A stretch of 64,000 bases of DNA from Aneurinibacillus tyrosinisolvens (GCF_001015055.1 NZ_BBWZ01000020.1:1-64000); one strand, 5' to 3'. Positions 26,255 through 35,887 are shown, counted from the stretch's first letter. Program-made: numbers and translations. Notes: generated by a model from the letters alone, not told the origin.

Positions 26255-26758
26255 TTAAAGGGTTTTCAGCACGTTACACAATCGAAAAACACCTTCTTCA
26301 ATTTTACTTTCATCTTCCCAGGCATGGGTTAGCCGTATATATCCTTTGTCGGCACCATACACACTCCCAGGGACAAATAGAACACCTTCATTAATTCCTT
26401 TCTCTAATAAATCGGCCTCCCGTACCGGAGTTTTCAGACGGCACCACACATGGTAACTGCCATCAGGCACGGTCCATTCGATTTGGTCATTTCCATATTT
26501 CTCTAAAGCCCGTATCATCTTCTGCTGACGACGGGCAAGTGCCAGTCTCAGCCTATCAATCTGGATTTGCCACAGATTCGATGAGAAATAGCTGTAAACA
26601 AGCTGCTGGGTAATGACATTAATCCCAAAATCCATTTGCTGCTTAGAGTCGGCCAGGCGTTCTATAACGGATTCGGGACCTACTAACCAGCCAATTCGAA
26701 GTCCAGGAGCAACGGTTTTCGAAAGACTTCCTACATAAATAACAGATCCACTGTTTTT
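26255..26758 (-). pseudogene. 3' fragment of a MocR-type (GntR/aminotransferase) regulator
   Basis: The minus-strand frame contains the C-terminal third of a PLP-dependent MocR regulator: Y-V-G-S-L-S-K-T-V-A-P-G-L-R-I-G-W, with the PLP lysine in S-L-S-K-T, and later P-D-G-S-Y-H-V-W. Homology begins abruptly at about 26758. The winged-helix DNA-binding domain and the first half of the aminotransferase fold are missing, so it cannot regulate. It ends 8 bases from the kinase gene on the opposite strand. Confidence 0.82.
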
Positions 26759-27259
26759 TGGCTATCAAGTATAGCTGGTTGTGTTGCGGTAGTATTTTAC
26801 GCTTACGAAGAAGGATTTGGGAGCTTTCAACCGGCAGATCTGGCTCTCGCTGGAGCCGTATTGTCAGCTGCAGTTGGTTATGCAGAAGGGGGGAATCTGG
26901 CACGCAAGCTGGGAGGATGGCAAGTCATCTGCTGGGCATTAGTGCTTGCCTTTCCCATCTTAATTTGGCCTGTAGCTATGGATTTATCCTGGGGAATGCT
27001 CGGTGCCCCCCTGGAAGTATGGTTTAGTTTTGGCTATGTGAGTATAGTGAGCCAGTTTATCGCCTTCATTGCCTGGTATCATGGCCTGGCGCTTGGTGGT
27101 ATAGCAAAGGTAAGCCAATTGCAATATTTACAGCCCTTCCTTACCCTTCTTGGCTCTTCGCTTTTGGTTGGGGAGGATATTGCAACAAGCACCATAGTGA
27201 CAGCTCTGATAGTTCTGCTAGCCGTTGCAGCAGGCCGGAAAACACCCTCTAAACCTTAA
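26759..27259 (+). pseudogene. 3' half of an EamA/DMT family transporter
   Basis: A plus-strand frame is coding from about 26759 (W-L-S-S-I-A-G-C-V-A-V-V-F-Y-A). It continues through Y-A-E-G-G-N-L-A-R-K-L-G-G-W and S-Q-L-Q-Y-L-Q-P-F-L-T-L, the second EamA repeat, with about five membrane helices. The first half of the protein is absent. An internal ATG at 26861 exists but would give less than half a transporter. Together with the adjacent MocR fragment this marks one deletion of a divergent gene pair. Confidence 0.82.
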
Positions 27260-28214
27260 ACTTCTTGACTAAGGTCTGCAGCTCGTCCGCCATCTGGGAA
27301 AGAGATGAGGAAGAAGCGGTAATTTCCTGCATGGAAGCCAATTGTTCCTCGGCCGCCGCTGAAACGTTCTGTGTTCCGGCGGCGGCTTCTTCTGCTACTC
27401 TTGTAACAATATCGATAGAATGGACCATTTGTTCAGTTCCTGTCACCACCTGTTGTACAGCTGTCGAAATTCCTTTAATTTGGTTATCTACCTCATTGAC
27501 AGATTGTTGGATTTGTCCGAAGGAGGCACCGGCTGTGTTCACCGTCTCGATACCGTCGGCTACTTCCTTCGTAGCTGTCTGCATGGACTGAACCGCCTGA
27601 TTCGTTTCTTTCTGAATGGTGGCAATGAGCTGTGCAATCTTTTGCGCAGATGAACCCGATTGCTCCGCCAATTTGCGGACTTCATCGGCTACGATAGCGA
27701 AGCCACGCCCGTGCTCTCCTGCTCTAGCCGCTTCAATCGCTGCATTGAGTGCCAACAGGTTTGTTTGGGTGGAAATTTCCGTGATGACTTCGATAATTTG
27801 TTCGATTTCTTGTGAACGCTCCCCTAATCCCTTCACCGTTTCCGCCAGACTGTCTGTTGTACGGCTGATCGAATTCATTTGTTTAATTGCCGTTTCGATT
27901 GCCTGGTTACCTGTCAGCGCTGTTTCCAAAGCATGGATCGCTGCATCTGTTACATTTTGTGAACTCATTGCTATACGCTGCACGCTGGTTGACATTTCTG
28001 CTACTGTTTTTGAGCTTTTCCCTACGCTGTGGACTTGCCTTTCAGAACCAACCGCTACTTCCTGAATGGTATGAGCGATGACTTCACTGGCTTTACTGCT
28101 TTCTCCTGCATTCGCCGTTAATTGTTCAGAGGAGGCAGCAACCTGCTTAATTGTAAAGTCGATTTGCTGAATCAGGCCGCGGAGGCTCCTAACCATGTTA
28201 TTAATGGAAACAAA
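27249..28214 (-). pseudogene. Chemoreceptor lacking its sensor, membrane and most of its HAMP domain
   Basis: The frame encodes the end of a HAMP domain ([16 protein letters not shown]) and a complete signalling domain with the tip [19 protein letters not shown]. It ends with a class-typical L-V-K-K-F-K-V. Upstream of about 28214 the frame stays open but encodes nothing receptor-like. The extracellular sensor, both membrane helices and the normal start are therefore gone. Internal ATG 28196 could produce a soluble signalling fragment. The end overlaps the EamA remnant by 11 bases. Confidence 0.78.
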
Positions 28215-28409
28215 ATAATAGGTGCCAGTGGAATTGTGAAAAGATAAGGACTTGCCCAGCGCTTTTCTTATTCCGGGTACATATAAATAAAGTACAAGTT
28301 CATTAGGAGGATAGATGGAAGGGAGGGACAAGCGCTGACTTGTACATGAAACAGACTCCATCATTGCACCACAACATGAATAACCAGCTAGAATGAAAGG
28401 AGGAAAACT

Positions 28410-29753
28410 GTGTTTCAGCCTATGGTTTGGATGACCATTTTATCTTTTTTGGTTACGCTCATCTTTATTCTTTGGAGGCCGAGGGGAGTCAATGAGGCGA
28501 TTCCGGCCACAGTGGGTGCGATTTTGATTTTGCTCATTGGAAGTGTTTCGTTATCGGATTTAGGCCAAATCACGGAAACGATAAGTGGTGCAGCCATCAC
28601 CATTATAGCGACGATTGTGATGGCTATTGTATTGGAAAGCTTTGGATTCTTTCACTGGGTCGCGGAGAAGCTCGCTGCCAAAGCGAGGGGGTCAGGCATT
28701 CGCTTATTCTGGTATGTCAATCTATTGTGTTTTCTCATGACCCTTTTCTTCAATAACGACGGCAGCATTTTGATCACAACCCCGATTCTAGTCATGCTTC
28801 TAAACAACATGGGTCTCAAAAACCATCAAAAAATCCCGTATTTACTGTCCGGGGGCTTAATCGCTACCGCTTCCAGCGCCCCGATTGGAGTAAGCAATAT
28901 CGTCAATCTAATCGCGCTGAAAATCGTGCATATGGATTTATATATGCATACGGCCATGATGTTTGTTCCCGCAACGCTTGGTTTATTGTTCCTCGCCGGG
29001 CTCCTGTTCCTTCGTTTTTACAAAGCCCTTCCGCGCACCGTTCCTGTTAAGATATCCGGCCTTACCGCCCCCGCTTACCATCCCCTCAAAACGAAATCTT
29101 CTCTTTCGTTAGACAAGGAACGTTCCCGGTTTATGCGAAACATCCTTCTTTTCGTATTTGCTGTCCGTATCAGCCTCTTTGTTGCTTCTTTTGTGGGGAT
29201 TCCTGTCTCTGTCATGGCTGTCTTTGGCTCGCTTGTATTATTAGGGTGGAGGTGGTTTCACTTAAAGATTCCTCCGACCGATATGCTGAAAAAAACGCCA
29301 TGGTACATTCTCGTCTTCGCCTTTAGTATGTACGTCATTATTTACGGGCTGCATAACATCGGTTTAACGGCGTGGCTCATCGATTTCATGCATCCCATGG
29401 TTTCTGGAAGCCTGCTGCATGCAAGTGTCATGATGGGAACCCTCCTCACGATTCTATCCAATCTATTTAATAATCACCCCGCGCTCATGATAGGAACCCT
29501 CACGCTAACGAATATGCATCTTAATCCGCTCACCCTAAAAATCTCATACCTGGCCAGTGTGATTGGAAGCGACATGGGGGCGCTGCTGCTTCCCATGGGA
29601 ACGCTGGCTACGCTCATGTGGATGCATATCATAAGGCGTGGGAAAGTAAAAATCACATGGTGGCAATATGTAAAAATCACGCTTGTCGTCATTCCCCCTG
29701 CAACGCTATTTACACTTGTTGTCTTGTATTACTGGGTTTCCTGGTTGTTTTAA
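28410..29753 (+). CDS. ArsB/NhaD-superfamily permease, arsenite-efflux-like
   Basis: The 447-residue protein has about 11 membrane segments. The ArsB-like signature [14 protein letters not shown] is near residue 113, with a paired motif [12 protein letters not shown] near 352. ArsB proteins export arsenite or antimonite; related members carry other anions. No arsR, arsC or arsA is adjacent, so the substrate is uncertain. The GTG start at 28410 follows AAAGGAGG. Two tiny frames with ribosome-binding sites (ATG 28315 and ATG 28378) lie upstream and may be leader peptides. Confidence 0.8.
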   Translation: MFQPMVWMTILSFLVTLIFILWRPRGVNEAIPATVGAILILLIGSVSLSDLGQITETISGAAITIIATIVMAIVLESFGFFHWVAEKLAAKARGSGIRLFWYVNLLCFLMTLFFNNDGSILITTPILVMLLNNMGLKNHQKIPYLLSGGLIATASSAPIGVSNIVNLIALKIVHMDLYMHTAMMFVPATLGLLFLAGLLFLRFYKALPRTVPVKISGLTAPAYHPLKTKSSLSLDKERSRFMRNILLFVFAVRISLFVASFVGIPVSVMAVFGSLVLLGWRWFHLKIPPTDMLKKTPWYILVFAFSMYVIIYGLHNIGLTAWLIDFMHPMVSGSLLHASVMMGTLLTILSNLFNNHPALMIGTLTLTNMHLNPLTLKISYLASVIGSDMGALLLPMGTLATLMWMHIIRRGKVKITWWQYVKITLVVIPPATLFTLVVLYYWVSWLF

Positions 29754-29790
29754 CAATAAATATATCATACGGGAAGAAAGGAGAAATTAT

Positions 29791-30465
29791 ATGAGTGATT
29801 TTGCTCACCTCATAGGAAAAAATGTAGATGTTGAAATTTCAGGGAAAAATTACTGCAATGGCATTCTGGTAGACGCGGGGCTGGATATTATTGTCGTATA
29901 CAATAATATCGCCTCATCCTTCTACTACATTCCGGTTGTTCATATTCAGCGGTTGAAAGAAACCAGAATAGAGGAAACCCTCGGATTTGGCCCTCCTCCG
30001 GAAAAACCGATTGAAAGCGATTCCCATTCGATTTCGTTTCGTAAAATACTCACCAACGCTAAAGGACAGTTTGTCCAAATTTATGTGACAGGGAATAAAT
30101 CGATTCATGGGTATTTAACGAGCATCATGAACGACTACTTTGTTTTTTATTCTCCTGTGTATAAAACACTGTTTATTTCTATGGACCATGTGAAATGGCT
30201 GATCCCGTACGAACAGGATGCAACGCCTTATTCACTAAGCAATCAGCACCTCCCGGTTAATCCGATTTCCGTTCCGTTAGCCAGAACTTTCGAAGAGCAG
30301 TGTAAAAAATTAGAGAATCAAATCATTGTTATAGACGGCGGAAACAACAGCGAAAAAATAGGGCTGTTGCATAAGGTAGACAATAACAGGCTTTCCCTAA
30401 TTACAGCCGAAAGGGAAACGGTATATTGGAGCTTACAGCACGTCAAAACGGTACATTTACCATAG
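29791..30465 (+). CDS. Protein with three DUF2642-like repeats
   Basis: The 224-residue soluble protein contains three similar units of about 55 residues, at about 4-58, 84-136 and 168-222. Each has a G-x-x-V-x-V/I-x-V start, an I-x-G-x-L centre and a C-terminal strand (H-I-Q-R-L, H-V-K-W-L, H-V-K-T-V). This is the DUF2642 pattern found in YuzF-like proteins and some coat-associated Bacillus proteins. GAAAGGAG precedes ATG 29791. It follows the permease gene by 37 bases and may be cotranscribed. Function unknown. Confidence 0.65.
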   Translation: MSDFAHLIGKNVDVEISGKNYCNGILVDAGLDIIVVYNNIASSFYYIPVVHIQRLKETRIEETLGFGPPPEKPIESDSHSISFRKILTNAKGQFVQIYVTGNKSIHGYLTSIMNDYFVFYSPVYKTLFISMDHVKWLIPYEQDATPYSLSNQHLPVNPISVPLARTFEEQCKKLENQIIVIDGGNNSEKIGLLHKVDNNRLSLITAERETVYWSLQHVKTVHLP

Positions 30466-30529
30466 ACAACCTCCAGCCTATATAGCCTTTAATCGTTTAT
30501 AAAGTGTGTTTCCTTGATTGAATTTGTTC

Positions 30530-30559
30530 TTTACAAACCGGGTTTAGAGGGAGTAATAT
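30530..30559 (+). promoter_or_regulatory. Sigma-A-type promoter (TTTACA, 18 bases, TAATAT)
   Basis: A -35-like TTTACA at 30530-30535 and a -10 TAATAT at 30554-30559 are separated by 18 bases. The predicted start is near 30566. It would drive a transcript of about 114 bases that ends at the terminator at 30649-30678. Confidence 0.55.
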
Positions 30560-30565
30560 AAGTTT

Positions 30566-30679
30566 CGTCAAATAGCAAGCTTTTACGTTCTAGAATCGCT
30601 GAGTTTCTGAGAAGGGGACGGGGGAAGCTGTGATCGCCTAGATGCCGACCACAGAGTAACTAACTCTGTGGTTTTTTTA
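30566..30679 (+). ncRNA. Candidate short structured RNA, possibly a degenerate c-di-AMP riboswitch
   Basis: A promoter at 30530-30559 and a strong terminator bracket about 114 bases with no start codon followed by a sensible frame. The terminator is CCACAGAGT/ACTCTGTGG at 30649-30671 followed by T7. The segment TCGCTGAGTTTCTGA, then GGGGGAAGC, recalls the opening of ydaO/ktrA c-di-AMP riboswitches (TCGCTTAATTCTGA, then GGGGGAACC). The later conserved parts of that riboswitch are not visible. It is either a small RNA or a decayed leader. Confidence 0.4.
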
Positions 30680-31100
30680 TGCTTTGGCGGGGATGATGAA
30701 CAGGGGATAACAAAAATTAAAAAAAAATGGAACCTCGCATGTTTGGCAAGTGTTGTATACTATTCTTGTACCTTTTTATGTAATACGTGCGAATTAAAGC
30801 CTGAAACTGCAAATAATATTATAAAATTATTTACATAGCAGGTATAAAAATAAACGTATTTGGTGTACTTTATTCTATAGCTTATTTTCATAAACGATCA
30901 CTTTTACGGCAAAAGCCAGCTGTAAAAAATTCCATTTATTTCATCTGAACTTATCATACCTTCTAACCGTCTTTTCAATATACGTTAAACTGTTATGTAC
31001 GCTGTCGAGGAGAATACAGAGTAATCCTTAAATGATCTATGCGAATTGGACATTTCATTGAAACTATTGCTACAAATAAAAAGGCAGAGGATATAAGGGT
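30680..31100 (+). other. AT-rich upstream region of the glycosyltransferase gene
   Basis: This 420-base stretch holds no open frame of interest. TTGTAT at about 30754 with a TATGTAAT-like element about 17 bases downstream could be a weak promoter. I see no other motif. Confidence 0.35.
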
Positions 31101-32285
31101 ATGAAAAAAACAAAAATTCTTATCTTAACTGGGGATTACGGACAAGGGCATTGGCAGGCAGCACAGGCTCTTTGTGATTATATCGTGCAGTATGGTGGGG
31201 AAGCTGAACCCATTATTATTAATTATATGCAAAAAATCCATCCCTATTTACACCCCATTAGTCACTATGGATTTAAACAAACGGTCAAGAGAGTTCCCGG
31301 CGTATACAACTATTTTTATCGTAAATTGCATGGGGGATATCCGGTTACATCGTGTCTTACTCAGCTGAATCGCCTTGGAGTTGAGCGGTTAGGCGAGATT
31401 CTGGATGAATTGCAGCCTGAAATGGTCATCAGCACGTTCTCATTAGCGGCAGAAGCGGTATCATTGTTAAAAGAAATGGGACGAACGACTGTACCGTCTG
31501 TCACGGTCGTTACTGACTATACAGCGCATTATACATGGGCGCACCCACACACCGATTACTATCTGGTCGGCTCAGAAACAGTCCGGGAAGAATTGTCCCG
31601 ATTCGGAGTGCCAGCTAAAAAAGTGTTTGTTACGGGCATCCCGGTTCGCCCTGTATTTTACTATGAGTATAAAAAACAGGAATTGCTAAAGAAGCATGGG
31701 TTACGTTCAGACCTTCCTACGGTGCTCGTCATGGGTGGCGGATGGGGATTAATGAATTCTTGTGATATTTCAACCCTCGCTAAGGTAGAAAAACCAACCC
31801 AGTTCATTATTGTATGTGGAGACAACAAAAAATTGCGGCGGCAGGTAGCCAAAGCATTCCATGAAACGAAACATCATGTTTTAATTACGGGTATGGTGAA
31901 CTGTATACATGAATTTATGGCTGTATCAGACATGGTATTGACGAAGCCGGGCGGGATTACAGTATCGGAGGCAGTAGCAATGAAAGTGCCAATGCTGCTG
32001 TATAAGCCCATTCTGGAACAGGAAAAGGCGAATGCGCGTTTACTTGTACAGTTAGGCGTGGCATTAACAGCGGGGACCTACCATGATATGGCAATACAGC
32101 TGGATAAGATGCTGGATAATCAGGAGTTGTTATGTGCCATGCAGAAAAATGCGGATAGAGCTCGGAAAGGTGAAGAGCCTTTTCAAACGTTAAATCATCT
32201 TTTAAAAGTGCATACGATGTGGAAGCAGGAGCGAAGCCAGCTTGTCTCTTCCAATATAGAACTTATGGTCCAAGTGAACGGATAA
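31101..32285 (+). CDS. MGDG-synthase/MurG-like glycosyltransferase
   Basis: The 394-residue protein has a GT-B fold. The MGDG-synthase-type N-terminal domain starts with I-L-I-L-T-G-D-Y-G-Q-G-H-W-Q-A-A. The C-terminal nucleotide-sugar site is P-T-V-L-V-M-G-G-G-W-G near residue 208 and T-K-P-G-G-I-T-V-S-E-A near 280. Relatives such as UgtP transfer glucose from UDP-glucose to diacylglycerol for glycolipids and lipoteichoic acid anchors. Here the acceptor is unknown. The following genes (O-antigen-ligase-like, DedA) suggest an envelope-glycan or undecaprenyl-lipid role. GCAGAGGATATAAGGGT precedes the ATG. Confidence 0.82.
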   Translation: MKKTKILILTGDYGQGHWQAAQALCDYIVQYGGEAEPIIINYMQKIHPYLHPISHYGFKQTVKRVPGVYNYFYRKLHGGYPVTSCLTQLNRLGVERLGEILDELQPEMVISTFSLAAEAVSLLKEMGRTTVPSVTVVTDYTAHYTWAHPHTDYYLVGSETVREELSRFGVPAKKVFVTGIPVRPVFYYEYKKQELLKKHGLRSDLPTVLVMGGGWGLMNSCDISTLAKVEKPTQFIIVCGDNKKLRRQVAKAFHETKHHVLITGMVNCIHEFMAVSDMVLTKPGGITVSEAVAMKVPMLLYKPILEQEKANARLLVQLGVALTAGTYHDMAIQLDKMLDNQELLCAMQKNADRARKGEEPFQTLNHLLKVHTMWKQERSQLVSSNIELMVQVNG

Positions 32286-32349
32286 AGTTTTCTGTATCAT
32301 CGCACTGGATGGCATTCGCCATCCAAAGAAAAGAAGAAAGGAGAACGGG

Positions 32350-33593
32350 ATGTTCACTTATAAGGAGCGGCCTATAAAAGCAAAGTTAATCCAAGCGTTT
32401 CAAAAGGTGAAAATAGGCAGACTTGAACCGGGCATGGTTTTGTTATATATATTGCCCCCATTGGGATTGCCTGGCTTTTATTGATGGGCTTGGTCCAAAT
32501 ATATCGGGTCATCCGCTGGCGGACACCGATTGATTTTACAGTCGGCATTTTTTTCTTTTTAAGTTTGTTGATTTCTTCTATCGCAGCCTCTATTGAACTT
32601 CATAACATAACGTATTTAGCTTCTTTGCTTCTTGTGATAGGATATCTGGGTTTTTATCTTTATGTAAAACAGCACGGCACCCTATACCTTTTTCGGAATT
32701 GGATATGGATTAGCATAGGCGGGGGATTATATATCGCCCTGTTAGGGTGGATGCAAATCCTGTTCCATGTTGGATTTTCAACGAATGGGATATGGGGTTT
32801 GTTAACGGGTACGAGGCTGTTTGGCTATGATCAAATGGATCGCTTATTCGGAAGTACCTATAATCCTAATTTTGCTTCCTTTTTGCTGCTCTATGCTCTG
32901 GCACTCCTGCTCGTAGTATGGCTGTACAAAATACATCAAAGAAAACGAAGAATTACTGCATTATTCATCGGCTGCCTGCTCGTTTTATCTACAGCCATTA
33001 TAGAAACAGGGTCACGTACCGGCTTTGCCGCTATGATCTTGCTGTTTTTCTTCTTTTTCTTCCGCCTTCGTTTGAAGAACGGCATTTTTGCGCTTATCGG
33101 CTTTTTGGTATCCTGTCCGCTATTGATGAAATGGTTACCGCGAAGTGAAAGCTTAGGAGAGTCCATGAGCGATCGAAAGCTTATATGGGAAACAAGCTTG
33201 AGCATATGGGAAAAACATCCACTGTTTGGCGTGACGCCAAACGGATTCCAGGATATTTATAAAGCGGTTATTGGTCAGTATGTCGCTCATCCGCATAATA
33301 TTTTTCTCTATTTTTTTGTGAGCTATGGTACGATGGGAGGCCTGGCGTTTTTGCTGATGGTCGCTGTCCTTTTGTACCGGCTTTTATTAACGCTGAAAGC
33401 CAACCGCATCCACAAAGAATTTCTAGATGCTTTCTTGTTTTTAGTTCCGGTTATCCTTATTACCGGACTGTTTGACTTTCCGATGTTTTCACCCCAAACA
33501 GCGCTTTTAGCTGTCGGGCTGCTCGGGCACTGGGAATTTTATTCAAGGAGATGCTCCTTTGTCCCACTAGGATGGAAAAAAAAAGCACATTAA
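32350..33593 (+). pseudogene. O-antigen-ligase-like membrane protein, frameshifted in a TA repeat
   Basis: ATG 32350 has a strong AAAGGAG site. It encodes about 34 residues (M-F-T-Y-K-E-R-P-I-K-A-K-L) into the first membrane helix, then the frame stops at 32483. The rest of the protein (A-P-I-G-I-A-W-L-L-L-M-G-L onward, about 12 helices, Wzy_C-type region with R-L-F-G-Y-D near residue 145 and T-G-S-R-T-G-F near 210) is in another frame to 33593. Removing one TA unit from the repeat at 32444-32451 restores a single frame of about 413 codons. Translation could begin again at ATG 32481, losing the first helix. Family members ligate or polymerise glycans on the outer membrane face. Confidence 0.75.
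32444..32451 (+). repeat. TA dinucleotide repeat at the frameshift site
   Basis: Four TA units lie in the first membrane helix codons of the O-antigen-ligase-like gene. Three units would keep the frame open, so this is the likely slippage site. Confidence 0.6.
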
Positions 33594-33624
33594 CATTGTT
33601 ACATTAGAGAGAGGGAGAGAGAAA

Positions 33625-34218
33625 ATGCAGGATTTCATTCACACAATTTTACTTTCATTGGCGAGTCTGGGTTATATAGGAGTTGCATTAGGGCTCATGA
33701 TTGAGGTGATTCCAAGTGAGATTGTATTAGCCTATGCCGGATTTCTCGTCGCGCAAGGGGAAATTTCTTTACTTGGAGCGGTCATTGCGGGAACGATTGG
33801 CGGGACGATTGCCCAGCTGTTCATTTACTGGATTGGATATTATGGGGGAAGACCGTTTTTGGAGAAGTATGGGAAGTATATTTTAATCCATAAACGCCAT
33901 ATAGATATCGCGGAACACTGGTTTAATCGTTATGGTTCCGGTGTTATTTTTACCGCACGCTTTATCCCCGTTGTAAGACATGCTATTTCAATCCCTGCGG
34001 GAATTGCCCGGATGCCGATAGCGAAGTTTACTATTTACACGGTATGTGCGGTCATTCCGTGGTCGATTTTATTTATCTACCTGGGCATTCAATTAGGGGG
34101 GAATTGGAACCAAATTAACCAAATGGCCCGCCCATATGTCCAACCGATTATGATTGCCGCAGTTATCGTTACATTGCTATATCTTATGTATAGCGTGTGG
34201 AAAAAGAGAGGAAAATAA
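33625..34218 (+). CDS. DedA family membrane protein
   Basis: The 197-residue protein has about five membrane segments and the DedA/SNARE-associated features: E-V-I-P-S-E-I-V-L-A-Y-A-G-F near residue 27, G-G-T-I-A-Q-L-F-I-Y-W-I-G-Y-Y-G-G near 59 and F-T-A-R-F-I-P-V-V-R-H near 110. DedA proteins recycle or flip undecaprenyl phosphate or other lipids. It follows the O-antigen-ligase-like gene by 31 bases, which fits a shared role in lipid-linked glycan export. GAGAGAGGGAGAG precedes the ATG. Confidence 0.88.
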   Translation: MQDFIHTILLSLASLGYIGVALGLMIEVIPSEIVLAYAGFLVAQGEISLLGAVIAGTIGGTIAQLFIYWIGYYGGRPFLEKYGKYILIHKRHIDIAEHWFNRYGSGVIFTARFIPVVRHAISIPAGIARMPIAKFTIYTVCAVIPWSILFIYLGIQLGGNWNQINQMARPYVQPIMIAAVIVTLLYLMYSVWKKRGK

Positions 34219-34229
34219 CGGAATAATAA

Positions 34230-34260
34230 ACGAGCCAGCCGAATAAAAAGGCTGGCTCGT
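34230..34260. terminator. Bidirectional terminator
   Basis: A perfect 11-base stem (ACGAGCCAGCC/GGCTGGCTCGT) with T-rich flanks lies between dedA and the convergent phosphoesterase gene. Confidence 0.9.
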
Positions 34261-34268
34261 TTTCATAT

Positions 34269-35174
34269 TTACTTCCAAACACCGCTGATAGAGGCAGCGG
34301 CCTTGCTTTTTCCCGCATGAGGTAACCCGTAAAGGTCTTCCAGCGTATGAAGCAGATTGAAGTGGTTTAGATTTTCCGTGTATGTGCCCATACGAACCAT
34401 CGGTCCGACAAAGAAGGTAGGGATTTTATTGTTTTGTGATCGGTCATCTTCATCCCATGTCACAATGAGCAGGCTATTATGCGTCTTCGCCCACTGAACA
34501 TAGCTATCCAGGTTATTCTTGAGCCAGTTATCCGCCTCTCTGATGGTGCCATCATGCATGTCATGTTTCATATTAGGAATAATAAATGAAACAGCAGGTA
34601 ACTTGCTGTATTCTTTAGGGAAGTCAGTGAAACGCATATTTACACGGACCGGCAGGTTGCTGAAGTTAACCCAGGGGTTGTGTTTACGCGCATACGTTCC
34701 GCCCTTTTTTAACTGCTGGCTACCGGTATACCCGATGGACGGAAGGTCCTCTGAATAGCCGCCAAATGTGAGCTTCTTTTTCAGCAATTCACTTCCTAAG
34801 TTTTCAGTCGCGAATGAACGGTGAGGTACTGCATCATTCGTAACCCCCTGATTTGCTCCCGAGAATAAATCCAAATAATTAGGCTGGCTTGGGTGTTCGA
34901 CAGCATGATAATTCGTAAAAGTGGCTCCCTGTTTCGCAAGTGAGTTAATATAGGGCGCATTTCGATTTCCGATGATCTCCTGCTGGGAATGGTTTTCCTC
35001 TACGACCACGACGATATGGTCGATTTTTTTGGCGGGTAATACAGCGGTGTGGCTGCTCGTAACAGATAGTTGGTTCGTTTGCGCGGCGTTCACACTCTCA
35101 GTATTGCTGCGCGGCGAACAGGCGCTCATAACAAACAGGCTAAGGACAGGTAACAATACCCATGCCTTCTTCAT
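34269..35174 (-). CDS. Phosphoesterase (AcpA/phospholipase C-like) lipoprotein
   Basis: The 301-residue protein has a signal peptide with a lipobox (F-V-M-S-A-C-S). The phosphoesterase family core follows: V-V-V-E-E-N-H-S near residue 58, P-S-Q-P-N-Y-L-D-L-F-S-G near 100 and T-W-D-E-D-D near 242. The family includes acid phosphatases and phospholipases C. ATG 35174 has AAAGGGTG 8 bases upstream; a GTG at 35183 lies in that site. It follows the PAP2 pseudogene by 22 bases on the same strand, so the two probably formed a phosphatase operon. Confidence 0.82.
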   Translation of the reverse strand: MKKAWVLLPVLSLFVMSACSPRSNTESVNAAQTNQLSVTSSHTAVLPAKKIDHIVVVVEENHSQQEIIGNRNAPYINSLAKQGATFTNYHAVEHPSQPNYLDLFSGANQGVTNDAVPHRSFATENLGSELLKKKLTFGGYSEDLPSIGYTGSQQLKKGGTYARKHNPWVNFSNLPVRVNMRFTDFPKEYSKLPAVSFIIPNMKHDMHDGTIREADNWLKNNLDSYVQWAKTHNSLLIVTWDEDDRSQNNKIPTFFVGPMVRMGTYTENLNHFNLLHTLEDLYGLPHAGKSKAAASISGVWK

Positions 35175-35196
35175 AACCTTCACACCCTTTCTTTAT

Positions 35197-35801
35197 TCAA
35201 TTCGTTCTGTTGCGGTTTACCGGTAAAACTCTGCCTTCTACTCCCTCGTATAGAGAAAGCCCCCACTGAAAGAGCTGGGTAATAACGGTGGCTTTTGGCA
35301 GCCACTTTTGCATTGCTCCCGCGCATATCGACCCCAGAAGCATACCGGCAACTACATCACCAGGATAATGTACACCTACCCAAATACGGGAAAAAGCAAC
35401 ACCGGCGGCTAATGCAAGCCAGGCCCAGGATCCTTTTTTACGGAACAGCCAAAAGGATGCAGCGATAACAAAAGCGCCTGTGGATGATCACTCGGAAAAG
35501 AGGCATTTGCAGCATGGGGGATTAACTGAATGACATGGTGGGTGACAAACGGACGGCTGCGGTACAGGAAGTCGCCAATTAAGCCGCTAATACCAAGGGC
35601 CACACAGGCGGCAAGTAAAGACTGGATGACCATCCACCGGTTCTCTTTCTTGCCTGTAAACCAATAAAAAATAACCCCAAGGTAAAATAAGTATTCACCG
35701 TCCTGGGCTAAAAAGCCCATAACAGGGTTTAGATAAGGGTATACAACAGCGAGATGATTTACGAGTTGAAACAGATAATAATCGAATGTAAGTAGCGTCA
35801 T
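35197..35801 (-). pseudogene. PAP2-family phosphatase with a one-base frameshift
   Basis: From ATG 35801 the frame encodes membrane segments and the PAP2 motifs Y-R-S-R-P-F and A-S-F-P-S-D-H, then shifts and stops at 35409. The remaining protein (T-G-A-F-V-I-A-A-S-F-W-L-F, then V-A-F-S-R-I-W-V-G-V-H-Y-P-G-D-V, the C3 motif) is in a second frame ending at 35197. Adding one base just after the S-D-H codons near 35489 gives a single frame of about 201 codons. PAP2 enzymes dephosphorylate undecaprenyl pyrophosphate or phosphatidate. The missing base falls exactly at the catalytic histidine motif. Confidence 0.88.
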
Positions 35802-35887
35802 GATTTATTTCCTCCATATTTTTAGCATTACAAGTAAAAGGACTGGCCAGGATACGAAAAAGTTCATTTGCCCATTAGAAAAAGATT

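Noticed and set aside
28315..28395. Two mini-frames with ribosome-binding sites before the ArsB-like gene
   Set aside because: They are only six to eight codons long; possible leader peptides, but there is no evidence beyond the sites themselves.
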